DNA of 64,000 bases from Candidatus Bathyarchaeota archaeon (lineage in GTDB: Archaea; Thermoproteota; CALKCG01; B24; DRYS01), in the NCBI GenBank assembly GCA_018396535.1, contig JAGTQC010000005.1:62001-126000 (forward strand), written 5' to 3'. The notes under the pieces were generated by a model, which worked only from the letters and a program-made list of their open reading frames with translations, ran no database searches and was not told the DNA's origin. A program made the translations under genes and the position numbers. Of the stretch, positions 27,331-36,900 are shown piece after piece (the stretch's first letter is position 1; every line of letters starts with the position of its first letter).

Positions 27331-27975
27331 CTATACAGCTGCTATACTGTATAAACTATACCAGCTATCAGCTACTATCGAGGCATAGCGGTAATCCTCT
27401 ATTCTGAATCTAGGTCTCAATATACCTATACGTATAGGTATACCAAGTTCTCGATAGATCTCGAAGAATACAGGATTATCATCGACTATGATCTTAACCC
27501 TATACTCCTCCAATATCCTTTCCAGAAGCATACGGCGTATACTCGTCGGATCCTCTATATACTTCTCCAGATCTGGCGCCATATATATCATCATCGGATC
27601 AACTGGAAACCCCATCGATCTAAGCTCATCTAGCGTCGCATCTCTCATATTACTAGTCCTACCTGTAAGATATACTATCGTATAGCGTCTAGACCATATG
27701 GATACCGTATCGGCTGCATAGGGTATGGGTTTATCCATCTCGAGGAGTTTAAACCCATCAGGATCGTAGCATAAGAGTATAGACCAGAACTTCAAGTAGA
27801 TAGGATGATAACCAGGTCCATAGTATTTCCTAGCTATATGGCTAGATCCATACATCTCTAATTCGCTTATAGGTATATCTAGCCCGGTTACCCTACGCCA
27901 CGCAGCCTGCCTCCTAAGAGATGTATCGATTATAGTCTCATCGATATCTAGGACGACAGCTTCTCTAAATCGCAT
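27331..27975 (-). CDS. HAD-superfamily phosphatase-like protein
   Basis: 214 residues with the HAD nucleophile motif DIDETIID near the N-terminus, the motif II threonine in YLTGRTSNM and a late acidic VDDNPVFF motif. Length and motif spacing fit acid-phosphatase-like HAD proteins (HAD class IIIB or similar). The substrate is unknown. It lies upstream of the fucose-isomerase-like gene in the same direction, but a 77-base gap with a promoter separates them. Confidence 0.75.
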   Translation of the reverse strand: MRFREAVVLDIDETIIDTSLRRQAAWRRVTGLDIPISELEMYGSSHIARKYYGPGYHPIYLKFWSILLCYDPDGFKLLEMDKPIPYAADTVSIWSRRYTIVYLTGRTSNMRDATLDELRSMGFPVDPMMIYMAPDLEKYIEDPTSIRRMLLERILEEYRVKIIVDDNPVFFEIYRELGIPIRIGILRPRFRIEDYRYASIVADSWYSLYSIAAV

Positions 27976-28073
27976 CGACCATACCTCGATACAGATTTAG
28001 GATATAAAATCTGAAGGTAAACTTCTTTTAAACGTTTATCTCTACATAGTCTAGGAGTCAAGAGTGAAGAGGT

Positions 28074-29225
28074 ATGGAAGCTACGCTTATCGAAACACCT
28101 CTAGGAATACTACTACTAGATAATGATGGTAGATTCATCGATGGGGAGAGGTTTAGAAGCGTAGATGAAGCTATAGATAGGCTTAGACGTATAAGTCGAG
28201 GTGAGACTGTAGAGGAGCTTAGAACCCTACTCGAGAGATGGGTTGATAGGATAAAGATATTGAAAGTCTCTTCAGACGATATAGCCTCGAATCTGAGAGG
28301 GGAATTCGGTTTCGATATAACCGTAGATAAGGCTAATCCTGTATGGAGGATGTATAATAGGAAATCTGTAGAGATACTTAGAGAGATCGGCTGGGTTAGA
28401 GATGCTAGAGAGTATGCGAATATCAAGAGGGAGGTTGGGTTACTACTCGCAGAGAAGGTTATCTCCGAAGCTCTAGCATCTAGGGATCTACTGATAATAC
28501 AGTGTGCATCAGCTATCGATGATCTAGCTGAAATCATAAATATGCTCTGGAGTAGGCTTAGAGAATGGTATGGTATACATTTCCCAGAGCTCGAGAAGAT
28601 AGTAGATGAAATCGAACTATACGCGAAGATAGTGCATAGTATCGGAGGTAGAAGTAATTTTACAGAGGAGAAGCTATCCGAGCTTAAGATCTCTAGATCT
28701 AAAGCTGCGGATATAATCGAAGCAGCCATAAACTCTCTAGGTGGTGATATAGGTGAAGCAGACTTAAGACAGATAGCTGAACTAGCGTATACGATACTAC
28801 AGCTTATAGCCCTCCGCGAAAGGCTAGTAGGCTATCTAGAAGATTCTATGCGTAGGGAAGCCCCGAATATTACAGGTTTAGTCGGCCCTATCATAGGAGC
28901 TAAGCTTATAGCTAAAGCTGGAGGTTTAGAGAAGCTTGCGAAGATGCCTGCTAGTACTATACAAGTTTTAGGTGCGGAGAAAGCGTTATTCAGAGCTATT
29001 AGAAGTGGTGGAAAACCTCCTAAGCATGGGATAATATTCCAGCATACCTTAATCCATCAGGCGCCTAAGAAGATACGTGGAAAGATAGCGAGAGCTCTTG
29101 CAGCTAAGCTAGCTATAGCTGCGAGAGTAGACTACTATACAAAGGAGGATATAAGTGAGAAGCTTAGGAGAGAGTTGAACGAGAGGGTAAAGGAGATTAG
29201 ATCAGCCTACATAGAGAAGGGTTAA
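28074..29225 (+). CDS. nop5: C/D box RNP scaffold protein Nop5 (Nop56/58)
   Basis: 383-residue scaffold that joins L7Ae-bound C/D guide RNA to fibrillarin for 2'-O-methylation. The N-terminal domain and coiled coil are followed by the Nop domain with GPIIGAKLIAKAGGL and the RNA-binding GAEKALFRAI and KHGIIFQH segments. The C-terminus is short and less lysine-rich than eukaryotic homologues. The ATG follows GAGGT. The fibrillarin gene is 122 bases downstream. Confidence 0.96.
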   Translation: MEATLIETPLGILLLDNDGRFIDGERFRSVDEAIDRLRRISRGETVEELRTLLERWVDRIKILKVSSDDIASNLRGEFGFDITVDKANPVWRMYNRKSVEILREIGWVRDAREYANIKREVGLLLAEKVISEALASRDLLIIQCASAIDDLAEIINMLWSRLREWYGIHFPELEKIVDEIELYAKIVHSIGGRSNFTEEKLSELKISRSKAADIIEAAINSLGGDIGEADLRQIAELAYTILQLIALRERLVGYLEDSMRREAPNITGLVGPIIGAKLIAKAGGLEKLAKMPASTIQVLGAEKALFRAIRSGGKPPKHGIIFQHTLIHQAPKKIRGKIARALAAKLAIAARVDYYTKEDISEKLRRELNERVKEIRSAYIEKG

Positions 29226-29298
29226 CCCTCTAATGGATAGATGATATCTGTAGCCTACTAACTCGTATACTAGCTAATCTAATCGTCTAGGGGGAGCA

Positions 29299-29308
29299 AT
29301 ATTTAAAC
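29299..29308 (+). promoter_or_regulatory. Probable TATA box for flpA
   Basis: ATATTTAAAC lies about 40 bases before the fibrillarin ATG in the gap after nop5, suggesting that flpA has its own promoter. Confidence 0.45.
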
Positions 29309-29347
29309 GTAGATAATCGTCATAAATCTATGTAGCGGGATTAATCT

Positions 29348-30040
29348 ATGGTGAAGATCGAGCCTTTAAAGGATATAGAGGGTGTATACAGGGTTCTAGG
29401 ATTAAAACCTGCTAGGATAGCTACACGTAACCTTACGCCTGGGCGTCAAGTATACGGTGAGAAGCTTATAGTATACGAGGGTGTAGAGTATAGGGTTTGG
29501 GATCCATATAGGAGTAAATTCTCAGCTGCTATACTTAAGGGTCTCAACAGGCTGCCTATAGGTAGAGGATCTAGGATACTATACCTAGGCGCAGCTACAG
29601 GTACCACTTCGAGTCACGTATCCGATATAGTAGGCGATGAGGGTGTAGTATACTGTGTAGAATTCTCTGCTAGAGCTCTCAGAGAGCTTGTGATGAACGT
29701 AGCTAGGTATAGGGAGAATATGGTTCCAATCCTAAGCGATGCACGTCTACCCGAAGCTTACCGCTTCATAGTGGATGAAGTTGATGGGATATACTGCGAT
29801 ATAGCTCAACCCGAGCAAGCTAGAGTTTTAGCAGATAACGCTGACCTATATCTCAAGCCGGGTGGCTTCATACTACTAGCGGTTAAAGCTAGGAGTATAG
29901 ATGTGAAGAAATCGCCTAAGGAGATATACGAGAGAGAAGTGAATATACTTAAGGAGAGGGGGTTCAAGATACGTAGTGTGATAAACATAGAATCCTACCA
30001 TAAGGATCATGTTATGGTCTACGCCACTTACAAACCTTGA
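29348..30040 (+). CDS. flpA: Fibrillarin-like rRNA/tRNA 2'-O-methyltransferase
   Basis: 230-residue SAM-dependent enzyme of C/D RNPs. The SAM site is LYLGAATGTTSSHVSD, followed by VYCVEFSAR and the catalytic-aspartate region YCDIAQP. Ending in ESYHKDHVMVYATYKP is typical of fibrillarin. Its stop TGA overlaps the TTG start of trm1 in TTGA. Confidence 0.97.
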   Translation: MVKIEPLKDIEGVYRVLGLKPARIATRNLTPGRQVYGEKLIVYEGVEYRVWDPYRSKFSAAILKGLNRLPIGRGSRILYLGAATGTTSSHVSDIVGDEGVVYCVEFSARALRELVMNVARYRENMVPILSDARLPEAYRFIVDEVDGIYCDIAQPEQARVLADNADLYLKPGGFILLAVKARSIDVKKSPKEIYEREVNILKERGFKIRSVINIESYHKDHVMVYATYKP

Positions 30041-31245
30041 TACACCATCAACTCGGCTATCCTATAGTAGAGATATTTGAGGGGAAGGTTAGACTAATCC
30101 TACCAGAGGTATCTCTAAAAAGTAGCATCCCCCCTAAAACTCCTGTATTCTACAACCCCGCTATGGCGAGAAGCCGGGATATAGGCGTACTATTTATTAG
30201 AGTTTGCGAAGATCTACCGGGTGGGGGGTTAAGCGTATGTGATGCATTGGCAGGATCGGGTGTGAGAGGGCTGAGATACCTTATAGAGACATCTAGGGTT
30301 GGACACCTCGTATCGAACGATATAAGTAGAGAAGCTGTTAAACTGATCTCAGTAAACGTCAATGTAAACGGTGTATCTGATAGGGTAACTATAGAGAATC
30401 GCGATGCGAATAGTCTACTAGCAGACTATGCTTCTAGAGGAGAGCGGTTCCATATTGTAGATATAGACCCCTTCGGCTCACCTGCAAACTATATAGGTAA
30501 CGCTATAATGGCAGTACGCGGTAGAGGTATCCTAGCAGCTACGGCTACAGATACGGCGCCGCTTTCAGGAGTATATCCTAAGACATGTCTTAGGCGGTAT
30601 GGAGCTATATCCATTAAGACAGAGTTCTATCATGAAGTCGGTTTGAGAATACTGGTAGGATATATAGCGAGGATTGGTCTAACCTACGATCTAGGAGTAG
30701 ATAACCTCTTAGCCTATAGAGAATTACACTATTTTAGATGCTATGTAAGGGTTGAACCTGGGGTTCGTAGAGCTGAGAAAACTCTAGATAACATAGGTTT
30801 CATAACATACTGTAGTACATGTATGTATAGGAGGAGTATACCGTTGGTAGACGCTGCTCTCCGTAGCAGCCCCAGTTTAACAGTATGCCCTCTATGTAGC
30901 TCTAACCTAAACTTCATAGGGCCCCTATGGATTGGTAGGCTGGCTTCGCCAAGCTTATGTAGGAGTATGGTGGAGGAGATCGAGAGAACGGTCGTAACAG
31001 ATAGGGATCATATAACTAGGCTTCTATCATATCTAGAATACGAGGCATCTATGCCTCCGACATACTATACACTAGATCGTATAGCGTCTAAGCTTAGAGT
31101 AGAAACACCAAGCTTCGAAAAGATCAGAGATATAATCATAGGGGAGGGCTACAGATTCTCTAGAACACACTTCGATCCTAAAGGGTTTAAAACAGATATG
31201 GATCCGATAACTCTACTAGAATTGTTGAGGAGACACCTAGAATGA
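30037..31245 (+). CDS. trm1: tRNA (guanine26-N2)-dimethyltransferase Trm1
   Basis: 402-residue methyltransferase that dimethylates G26. Motifs include FYNPAMARSRDIG, the SAM loop DALAGSGVRG, the catalytic DIDPFGSP and a C-terminal zinc site (CSTC and CPLC). It starts with TTG overlapping the fibrillarin stop, so it is translationally coupled to another RNA methyltransferase. Confidence 0.94.
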   Translation: MIHHQLGYPIVEIFEGKVRLILPEVSLKSSIPPKTPVFYNPAMARSRDIGVLFIRVCEDLPGGGLSVCDALAGSGVRGLRYLIETSRVGHLVSNDISREAVKLISVNVNVNGVSDRVTIENRDANSLLADYASRGERFHIVDIDPFGSPANYIGNAIMAVRGRGILAATATDTAPLSGVYPKTCLRRYGAISIKTEFYHEVGLRILVGYIARIGLTYDLGVDNLLAYRELHYFRCYVRVEPGVRRAEKTLDNIGFITYCSTCMYRRSIPLVDAALRSSPSLTVCPLCSSNLNFIGPLWIGRLASPSLCRSMVEEIERTVVTDRDHITRLLSYLEYEASMPPTYYTLDRIASKLRVETPSFEKIRDIIIGEGYRFSRTHFDPKGFKTDMDPITLLELLRRHLE

Positions 31246-31271
31246 TCGTATAGTAGAATCTGTATGTATAG

Positions 31272-31637
31272 CTAGTCTACTAGACTCTCTCCTTGACGGA
31301 GTATCCACTCTTCTAGGAGTTTACATTTTAGGTGGGATGAATCGCCTCCGATACCGCATAGTGAATCCTTCTCGCATAGTATACATGGCGCGGATTCTAT
31401 AGATAGTCGACTAGGCTTATTATCCACTATCATAATCCTATACGTCCATCTATTAGATTGAAGGATACGTTCCCTCCTTATCAAACCCTTCCTCTCTAGA
31501 TTCAGGACTATCCTCGCCACCTCTTTACTTGTTACACCCAGCATCTTCCATAGATTACTCTGTAGTACCCCATCCTTTGAGCTTCTTATAATCTCCAGAG
31601 CCTTCTTCTCTAACTCCTCCCCGCTTCTTCTAGCCAT
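31272..31637 (-). CDS. TFE-beta-like (RPC39-type) winged-helix Fe-S protein
   Basis: 121 residues. An N-terminal winged helix (ALEIIRSSKDGVLQSNLWK through LERKGLIRRE) is followed by a cysteine cluster, CILC, then Cys at plus five and another nine further on (SLCGIGG, LKCKLLEEW). This combination matches crenarchaeal TFE-beta, the hRPC39 homologue that works with TFE-alpha at promoter opening and carries an Fe-S cluster. A MarR-type regulator with a metal site is the alternative. Confidence 0.7.
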   Translation of the reverse strand: MARRSGEELEKKALEIIRSSKDGVLQSNLWKMLGVTSKEVARIVLNLERKGLIRRERILQSNRWTYRIMIVDNKPSRLSIESAPCILCEKDSLCGIGGDSSHLKCKLLEEWILRQGESLVD

Positions 31638-31755
31638 AACCTACATCTAATAGTCCGCCTCGATACTAGATAAGCCTTTCCAGTATGGGGTAAGCCTCTC
31701 CCTAGGTAATGTTTAAAGATATCGTTATCCACTCTAATATCACTGGATCTAAGCT

Positions 31756-32157
31756 TTGAGCGAGTCGACGGATATAGAGTTTGAGAATATAAAAAGACGT
31801 ATGCTAGCTAAACTTCAGAAGAAGATAGCATCTAGTGAAGGTGTACAGCATAGGGAGGAGCTGAATCCTGAGAAATATGTCGAAAATAATCTTGAAGGTA
31901 AAGCTGTAGAGATACTCGAATACTTTAAGCAGCAGTATCCAAACAATGTGTATAAGGCTGTAGTAGAAGCTATAGCTAAAGCTATGATGCGGGGGGTTAT
32001 CCCTAAACCCCTCGATGCTGTAACACTATATAATATACTTTTGAATCTAGGTTTAAGAGTTAGACTTCCTAGCCGAATCTATGTAGCTAAGAAGGGTGAG
32101 GTTAAAGACTTCTCCGAATATCTTAGGGAGAAGCTATCAGAGGAGTCTGGTACATAG
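31756..32157 (+). CDS. Conserved small protein, weakly PDCD5-like
   Basis: 133-residue, helix-rich, charged protein, not firmly recognised. The start (NIKRRMLAKLQKKI) and a later GVIPKPLDAVTLYNIL segment with RIYVAKKGEVKDF weakly recall archaeal PDCD5/TFAR19 DNA-binding proteins, but the family's central helical motif is not evident. It starts with TTG, preceded by a TTTAAAG box near 31710. It is divergent from the TFE-beta-like gene and upstream of argG. Confidence 0.45.
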   Translation: MSESTDIEFENIKRRMLAKLQKKIASSEGVQHREELNPEKYVENNLEGKAVEILEYFKQQYPNNVYKAVVEAIAKAMMRGVIPKPLDAVTLYNILLNLGLRVRLPSRIYVAKKGEVKDFSEYLREKLSEESGT

Positions 32158-32194
32158 TAAGCCTATGATATTAAGCTGTATTTAGTCTGGGATA

Positions 32195-32203
32195 ATATTT
32201 AAA
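32195..32203 (+). promoter_or_regulatory. Probable TATA box for argG
   Basis: ATATTTAAA lies about 56-64 bases before the argG ATG, so a leader of roughly 30 bases is expected. Confidence 0.4.
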
Positions 32204-32258
32204 TGAGTGTTTTTCAGTCTCTTATACTAATAGCTAAGGTTTATGGAGAAGTCTAGGT

Positions 32259-33503
32259 ATGATTACTAAAAGTTCCTCAAAGGATATAGGTAGAGTTGTG
32301 CTAGCGTTTTCAGGTGGATTAGATACATCTGTAGCTGTTGTATGGCTTAGAGAGAAGTATGGAGTGGATGTTATAACAGTGACGGTAGATGTAGGTCAAA
32401 ACGAAGATTTTAAAGAGGTAGAAGCTAAAGCGGAGAAGCTGGGGGCTATCAAGCATTATACGTTAGATTGTAAAAGAGAGTTTATCGATGAATACGTGTT
32501 CAAATCTGTTAAAGCTAACGGTTTATATCAAGGTGAATACCCGCTTAGCAGTGCTTTATCGAGGCCGCTTATAGCATCTAAGTGTGTGGATATAGCTTTA
32601 AGAGAGGGGGCGGATGCCATAGCTCATGGATGTACAGGTAAGGGTAATGATCAACTAAGATTTGAGATCACGATAAAGTCTCTAGCACCAGATCTTAAAG
32701 TATTAGCACCAGTGAGGGAATGGGGCTTTAATAGAGATTGGGAGGTAGAGTATGCGTTAAAGCATGGCATACCTATAAAACCTAAGAGGGAGAGATATAG
32801 CATAGATGTGAATCTATGGGGTAGATCGATAGAGTGCGGTCCACTAGAAGATATATCCTCAGATCCACCTGAGGATGTATTCGAATGGACCAATCCGCCA
32901 TGGAAGGCTCCAGATAAACCTGAAGAAGTCTCTATAAAATTCGAGGATGGTATACCTAAAGCTATAAACGGAGAGGAGATGGATGGGGTTAAGCTGGTAT
33001 CCTTCTTGAATAATCTAGCTGGATTGCATGGTATAGGACGTATAGACCATGTAGAGGATAGGACTACTGGTATAAAGACTCGTGAAGTATATGAAGCCCC
33101 CGCAGCTACATGTATACTTAAAGCACATAAGGATCTTGAAAAACTAGTGTTAACTGGACGCGAATTAAGGTTTAAGGAGCAGGTCGATGTGGAGTGGTGT
33201 AGCCTTGTATATACTGGTTTATGGATGGATCCGCTTAGGGAAGCTTTAGATGCCTTCATAGATACGATCGAGAAGAGAGTTTGCGGTGAGATAACTCTCA
33301 GAATGTATAAAGGCTCCGTTACGATTGTATCGAGGAAGTCGGAGTATAGTCTATACGATGTAGATCTAGCAAGCTATAGTAGTAGCAGCCTATTCGATCA
33401 GAGGTGGGCTGAAGGATTCATAACATTATGGGGTCTACCTACAATCCTCGCTAATCGGGTTTCTCGAAAAAAGTTATCTATCAGATATGCTTATGGGGGG
33501 TGA
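32259..33503 (+). CDS. argG: Argininosuccinate synthase
   Basis: 414-residue enzyme that condenses citrulline and aspartate in arginine synthesis. The PP-loop FSGGLDTSV is near the N-terminus, with GCTGKGNDQLRFE in the middle and the conserved SIECGPLED later. It is followed by lysW, lysZ and lysK, so the cluster probably serves arginine synthesis via LysW-bound ornithine. argH is not in the window. Confidence 0.96.
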   Translation: MITKSSSKDIGRVVLAFSGGLDTSVAVVWLREKYGVDVITVTVDVGQNEDFKEVEAKAEKLGAIKHYTLDCKREFIDEYVFKSVKANGLYQGEYPLSSALSRPLIASKCVDIALREGADAIAHGCTGKGNDQLRFEITIKSLAPDLKVLAPVREWGFNRDWEVEYALKHGIPIKPKRERYSIDVNLWGRSIECGPLEDISSDPPEDVFEWTNPPWKAPDKPEEVSIKFEDGIPKAINGEEMDGVKLVSFLNNLAGLHGIGRIDHVEDRTTGIKTREVYEAPAATCILKAHKDLEKLVLTGRELRFKEQVDVEWCSLVYTGLWMDPLREALDAFIDTIEKRVCGEITLRMYKGSVTIVSRKSEYSLYDVDLASYSSSSLFDQRWAEGFITLWGLPTILANRVSRKKLSIRYAYGG

Positions 33504-33509
33504 GTAGGT

Positions 33510-33683
33510 ATGCAGATTAAATGTCCTGAATGTGATGGTGATATACCGGTACCCGAAGATGTGGTTCCAGGAGAAATAGTTCCATGCCCAGATTGCGGAT
33601 CTGAGTTTGAAGTGTATCTAGGTAGTGATGGAAGTATAGAGCTGAAACCTGTAGAGATAGAGGGTGAGGATTGGGGAGAATAA
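33510..33683 (+). CDS. lysW: Amino-group carrier protein LysW
   Basis: 57-residue acidic carrier protein. Its C-terminal glutamate is joined to the amino group of glutamate or aminoadipate so that later steps act on a protein-bound intermediate. The zinc pairs CPEC and CPDC and the diagnostic C-terminus EDWGE are all present. The ATG lies seven bases after argG. The LysZ kinase and LysK hydrolase follow directly, which confirms the identity. Confidence 0.95.
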   Translation: MQIKCPECDGDIPVPEDVVPGEIVPCPDCGSEFEVYLGSDGSIELKPVEIEGEDWGE

Positions 33684-33704
33684 AGTCTAGGGAGTAGGAA
33701 AGGT

Positions 33705-34514
33705 TTGAGGATCGTATTGAAGATAGGTGGAAGCCTATTAGCCGAAGGGGTTGAAGAAACAGAGCTAGCCTCAGATATAGAGAGGATAGCTTCAGAGCAT
33801 AGCTTAGTTATAGTTCATGGAGGAGGAAGGGATGTAACTCATGTATGTGAGCGTATGGGTAAGAAGCCTATCTTCGTAACATCACCTGAAGGATTTAGGA
33901 GTAGATACACGGATCTAGAAACTCTAGAGATATACGTTATGGTTATGGCTGGGAAGGTTAACAAAGAGCTTGTAGCATACCTTAGGAGCAGAGGATTGAA
34001 TGCTATAGGTCTTTCAGGAGTGGATGGAGGGATATTGAAGGCTGAGAGGAAGAAGAAGCTTATCATAATCGATGAGAGAGGTCGTAAAAGAGTTATAGAA
34101 GGTGGGTATACTGGGAGGATAGTATCCGTCGATACTCGTATACTAGAGTATCTATTGAATCTAGGCTACATACCTGTAATCGCACCTATAGCTTTAGGGA
34201 CTGAGGGCGAAATGCTCAACGTTGACGGAGATAGAGCTGCAGCTTATATCGCTGGCGCTATGAAAGCGGATAGGCTTATCCTAACGACGGATGTGGATGC
34301 TGTATACGTTAAAGGTAAGCCTATCAGTAAGTTGAGTCTAGATGAAGCTAAGGCTGCGCTTAAGGATATAGGGCCGGGTATGATAACTAAGATCTACGCA
34401 TCTATAGAAGCATTAGCGATGGGTGTAGGGAGAGTACATATATGCTCTGGTAAAGGCGATTCCCCACTCCTCAAAGCTTTAGAAGGATTAACAGGGACTG
34501 TTCTAGAACGGTAG
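33705..34514 (+). CDS. lysZ: LysW-aminoadipate/LysW-glutamate kinase LysZ
   Basis: 269-residue amino acid kinase related to ArgB that phosphorylates LysW-linked glutamate or aminoadipate. Motifs: LKIGGSLLAEG, VIVHGGGRDVTHV, GLSGVDGG and the C-terminal TTDVDAVYV. The GGGRDVTHV variant is typical of LysZ, versus GGGPQI in ArgB. It starts with TTG. The LysX ligase, LysY reductase and LysJ aminotransferase are not in the window. Confidence 0.9.
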   Translation: MRIVLKIGGSLLAEGVEETELASDIERIASEHSLVIVHGGGRDVTHVCERMGKKPIFVTSPEGFRSRYTDLETLEIYVMVMAGKVNKELVAYLRSRGLNAIGLSGVDGGILKAERKKKLIIIDERGRKRVIEGGYTGRIVSVDTRILEYLLNLGYIPVIAPIALGTEGEMLNVDGDRAAAYIAGAMKADRLILTTDVDAVYVKGKPISKLSLDEAKAALKDIGPGMITKIYASIEALAMGVGRVHICSGKGDSPLLKALEGLTGTVLER

Positions 34515-34543
34515 ATTACCTAGGCTTGGAGGATGTAGATGCT

Positions 34544-35677
34544 ATGGGAGACTATACTCGTAGGGAAGCTGTGGATCTCCTCTCCCGCATGATAAGCATA
34601 TATTCACCCACTGGTTATGAAAGCGAGCTAGCTAATTTCATCCATAGCGTATTAACAAGTTACGGAGTGAATGCTAAGATCGACTCCATCGGTAACGTAG
34701 TATCTACCATAGGATGCGGTGATCCTAGAATACTCTTATGCGGCCATATGGATACTATACCAGGCTATATACCTATCAGGACTAGGGGTACACGTATATA
34801 TGGTAGAGGAGCTGTCGATGCTAAGGGGCCTCTAGCATCCATGATATCCTCCTTCATAATAGCATCCAGGTATAGCTTCAGCGGTACGATCATACTTGCA
34901 TGCGTAGTAGATGAGGAAGGAGAGAGTAAAGGTATATCTAGGATTATAGATGATGGTATCTATGCAGATTACGCTATATTCGGCGAACCTAGCGGATCCT
35001 CCAGTATCACTATCGGTTACAAAGGTAGTATGCATGTAAAATTAACGGCTAAAAGCGTTGGTGGACATGCATCGGCTCCGTGGCTATACGATAACCCTCT
35101 AGAACTCATATTCGAAGCATACAAGTCTATAAAGGAGAGGATCGAGGGTTTATCTATCTCTGATGATAGATTCTATAGGTATAGCGTGTCTTTAACGATG
35201 GTTAAGGGTGGTGTAGCAGCGAACGTTATACCATCAGATTCAGAAGCCTACCTCGATGTAAGGCTTCCCCCAGGGGCTACTCCTCAATCCATCTTAGAGA
35301 TCGTAAAGCAGGAAGCTCTAAATACTGCTAGCAAATATAGGAGGAGTAGGCTAAAGGTGGAGGTATCAGATTTAACCCCTCCATACGAAGGAGAAGCCGA
35401 TTCTACACTAGTGGAAGCCTTTCGTAAAGCTGTGAAATCCGAGCTAGGTGTTGAACCTAGGCTTATCAAGAAGAGTGGGACGAGCGATATGAATATATAC
35501 GCTAATAGAACTGGAGCCATATCTGTAGCGTACGGGCCTGGTAATCCTAGATTATCGCATAGGAATATCGAATGGATAGAGGTGGAGGATTACATACATT
35601 CGATAAGGATATTGCTTAGAGCTTTATCATATATAATGGGTATAGGTGTAGGTGATGTAGGAGATATTTTAACCTAA
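34544..35677 (+). CDS. lysK: LysW-lysine/ornithine hydrolase LysK
   Basis: M20-family metallopeptidase of about 377 residues that releases lysine or ornithine from LysW. Metal ligands appear in LLCGHMDTIPG, the bridging aspartate in GRGAVDAKGP, the catalytic glutamate pair in VVDEEGESKG and the glutamate in IFGEPSG. The frame extends to TTG 34526, but ATG 34544 has a GGAGG site 11 bases upstream. It ends four bases into the convergent orc1 gene. Confidence 0.9.
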   Translation: MGDYTRREAVDLLSRMISIYSPTGYESELANFIHSVLTSYGVNAKIDSIGNVVSTIGCGDPRILLCGHMDTIPGYIPIRTRGTRIYGRGAVDAKGPLASMISSFIIASRYSFSGTIILACVVDEEGESKGISRIIDDGIYADYAIFGEPSGSSSITIGYKGSMHVKLTAKSVGGHASAPWLYDNPLELIFEAYKSIKERIEGLSISDDRFYRYSVSLTMVKGGVAANVIPSDSEAYLDVRLPPGATPQSILEIVKQEALNTASKYRRSRLKVEVSDLTPPYEGEADSTLVEAFRKAVKSELGVEPRLIKKSGTSDMNIYANRTGAISVAYGPGNPRLSHRNIEWIEVEDYIHSIRILLRALSYIMGIGVGDVGDILT

Positions 35678-36900
35678 AACATAGCTTTAAAGTTTCGTCT
35701 AGATAATTCATCCTCTATAGATCTAGCTATAACCTCAGGTTGTACTGGTAGACCTATAAGCGTAGTCTTACCCCTATAGCCTACGCTAGAAGGCTTCACC
35801 TCTATTAATCCAGCGATGGATAGAGTCTTCATGTAGTTCCAAATCTGAGTATGCTTCTTAGGCTCTACACCGTATTCTTCACATACAACTCTATATGCTT
35901 CTTCTACCCTCCCAGTCGGGAAGTATGCCTCTTCAGGTGAAAACTGGGATATACGTGCTACAGCTAGTAGTAGGAGTAGCTCGTGATCTGCTAGATTCCT
36001 TATATTATCCCTGACAGGTATGATACTGTATACTACGGATTGCTGGATTGCACGTATATGGATCGGTAGGACGATCCTAGAGCCTACACTATCAGCATAC
36101 CTTCCAGCTTTAAGTAGGAGTTCGACAGCCCATCGTATATTACCAGATGATGAGCATATATCCGTTACGAGTCTTAAAGCTTCATCAGATATAGCTCCAT
36201 ATTTGAAAGCTAGATCTGCCCTATACTTTACGATATCATATACCTCGCTCCTAGTATAGCTGTGTAGATCTAGAACATAGCCTTGGAGAGTTTCTAGTAT
36301 AGGTGTACTTAGATTGTTACGTAGGGCTTCGATATCTCTCACGATGAGAATTAGGTGTACTCTCTGCTTAGATCCCATAGACATCTCGTATAATCTCGAA
36401 AGACTGATCAGAAGCTTCACACCCTTCGATGTGAGTAGAGCCTCCACCTCATCTAGCGTTAATAGAAGATAGCAGTCGTTATCATCTAAAGCCTTCAATA
36501 AGAATGATAGTATCTCTTCGAAGGAGAAGCCTCTAGACGGTATATCCGGTATGATCCTCGATGCCACCGTAGTTAGGATCGTATGCGGGCTACCTCGAAA
36601 TTCCTGAGCGTTAATATACACTGAATTGAGTCTTATACCCTTATCGATACATATCTTCTCGAGATCGCTGCAAAATTTACGTGCTAGCACAGTCTTACCT
36701 ACACCAGTCGAACCTACGATAGTAACTTTAGAAGCCATGCTTCCAGGCTCACTTACTAACGAGCGGAATATCCTAGTTAGAATCCTGTATTCATGCTCCC
36801 TATGGGGTAGGCGTGGAGGTATATACGATAGATCTAGTGTATGCTCATTCTTGAATACGCTTCCTACTCTAAGACCTTCCCTGAGTATATCCTCGCTCAT
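35674..36900 (-). CDS. orc1/cdc6: Orc1/Cdc6 replication initiator
   Basis: 408-residue AAA+ initiator. The N-terminal family stretch YIPPRLPHREHE precedes Walker A GSTGVGKT and Walker B LLLTLDEVEALL; the AAA lid and a C-terminal winged helix (residues about 320-400) follow. Archaeal initiators bind origin repeats next to their own genes, and here an AT-rich gap lies immediately upstream. It may be one of two or three paralogues in the genome. Confidence 0.92.
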   Translation of the reverse strand: MSEDILREGLRVGSVFKNEHTLDLSYIPPRLPHREHEYRILTRIFRSLVSEPGSMASKVTIVGSTGVGKTVLARKFCSDLEKICIDKGIRLNSVYINAQEFRGSPHTILTTVASRIIPDIPSRGFSFEEILSFLLKALDDNDCYLLLTLDEVEALLTSKGVKLLISLSRLYEMSMGSKQRVHLILIVRDIEALRNNLSTPILETLQGYVLDLHSYTRSEVYDIVKYRADLAFKYGAISDEALRLVTDICSSSGNIRWAVELLLKAGRYADSVGSRIVLPIHIRAIQQSVVYSIIPVRDNIRNLADHELLLLLAVARISQFSPEEAYFPTGRVEEAYRVVCEEYGVEPKKHTQIWNYMKTLSIAGLIEVKPSSVGYRGKTTLIGLPVQPEVIARSIEDELSRRNFKAMF

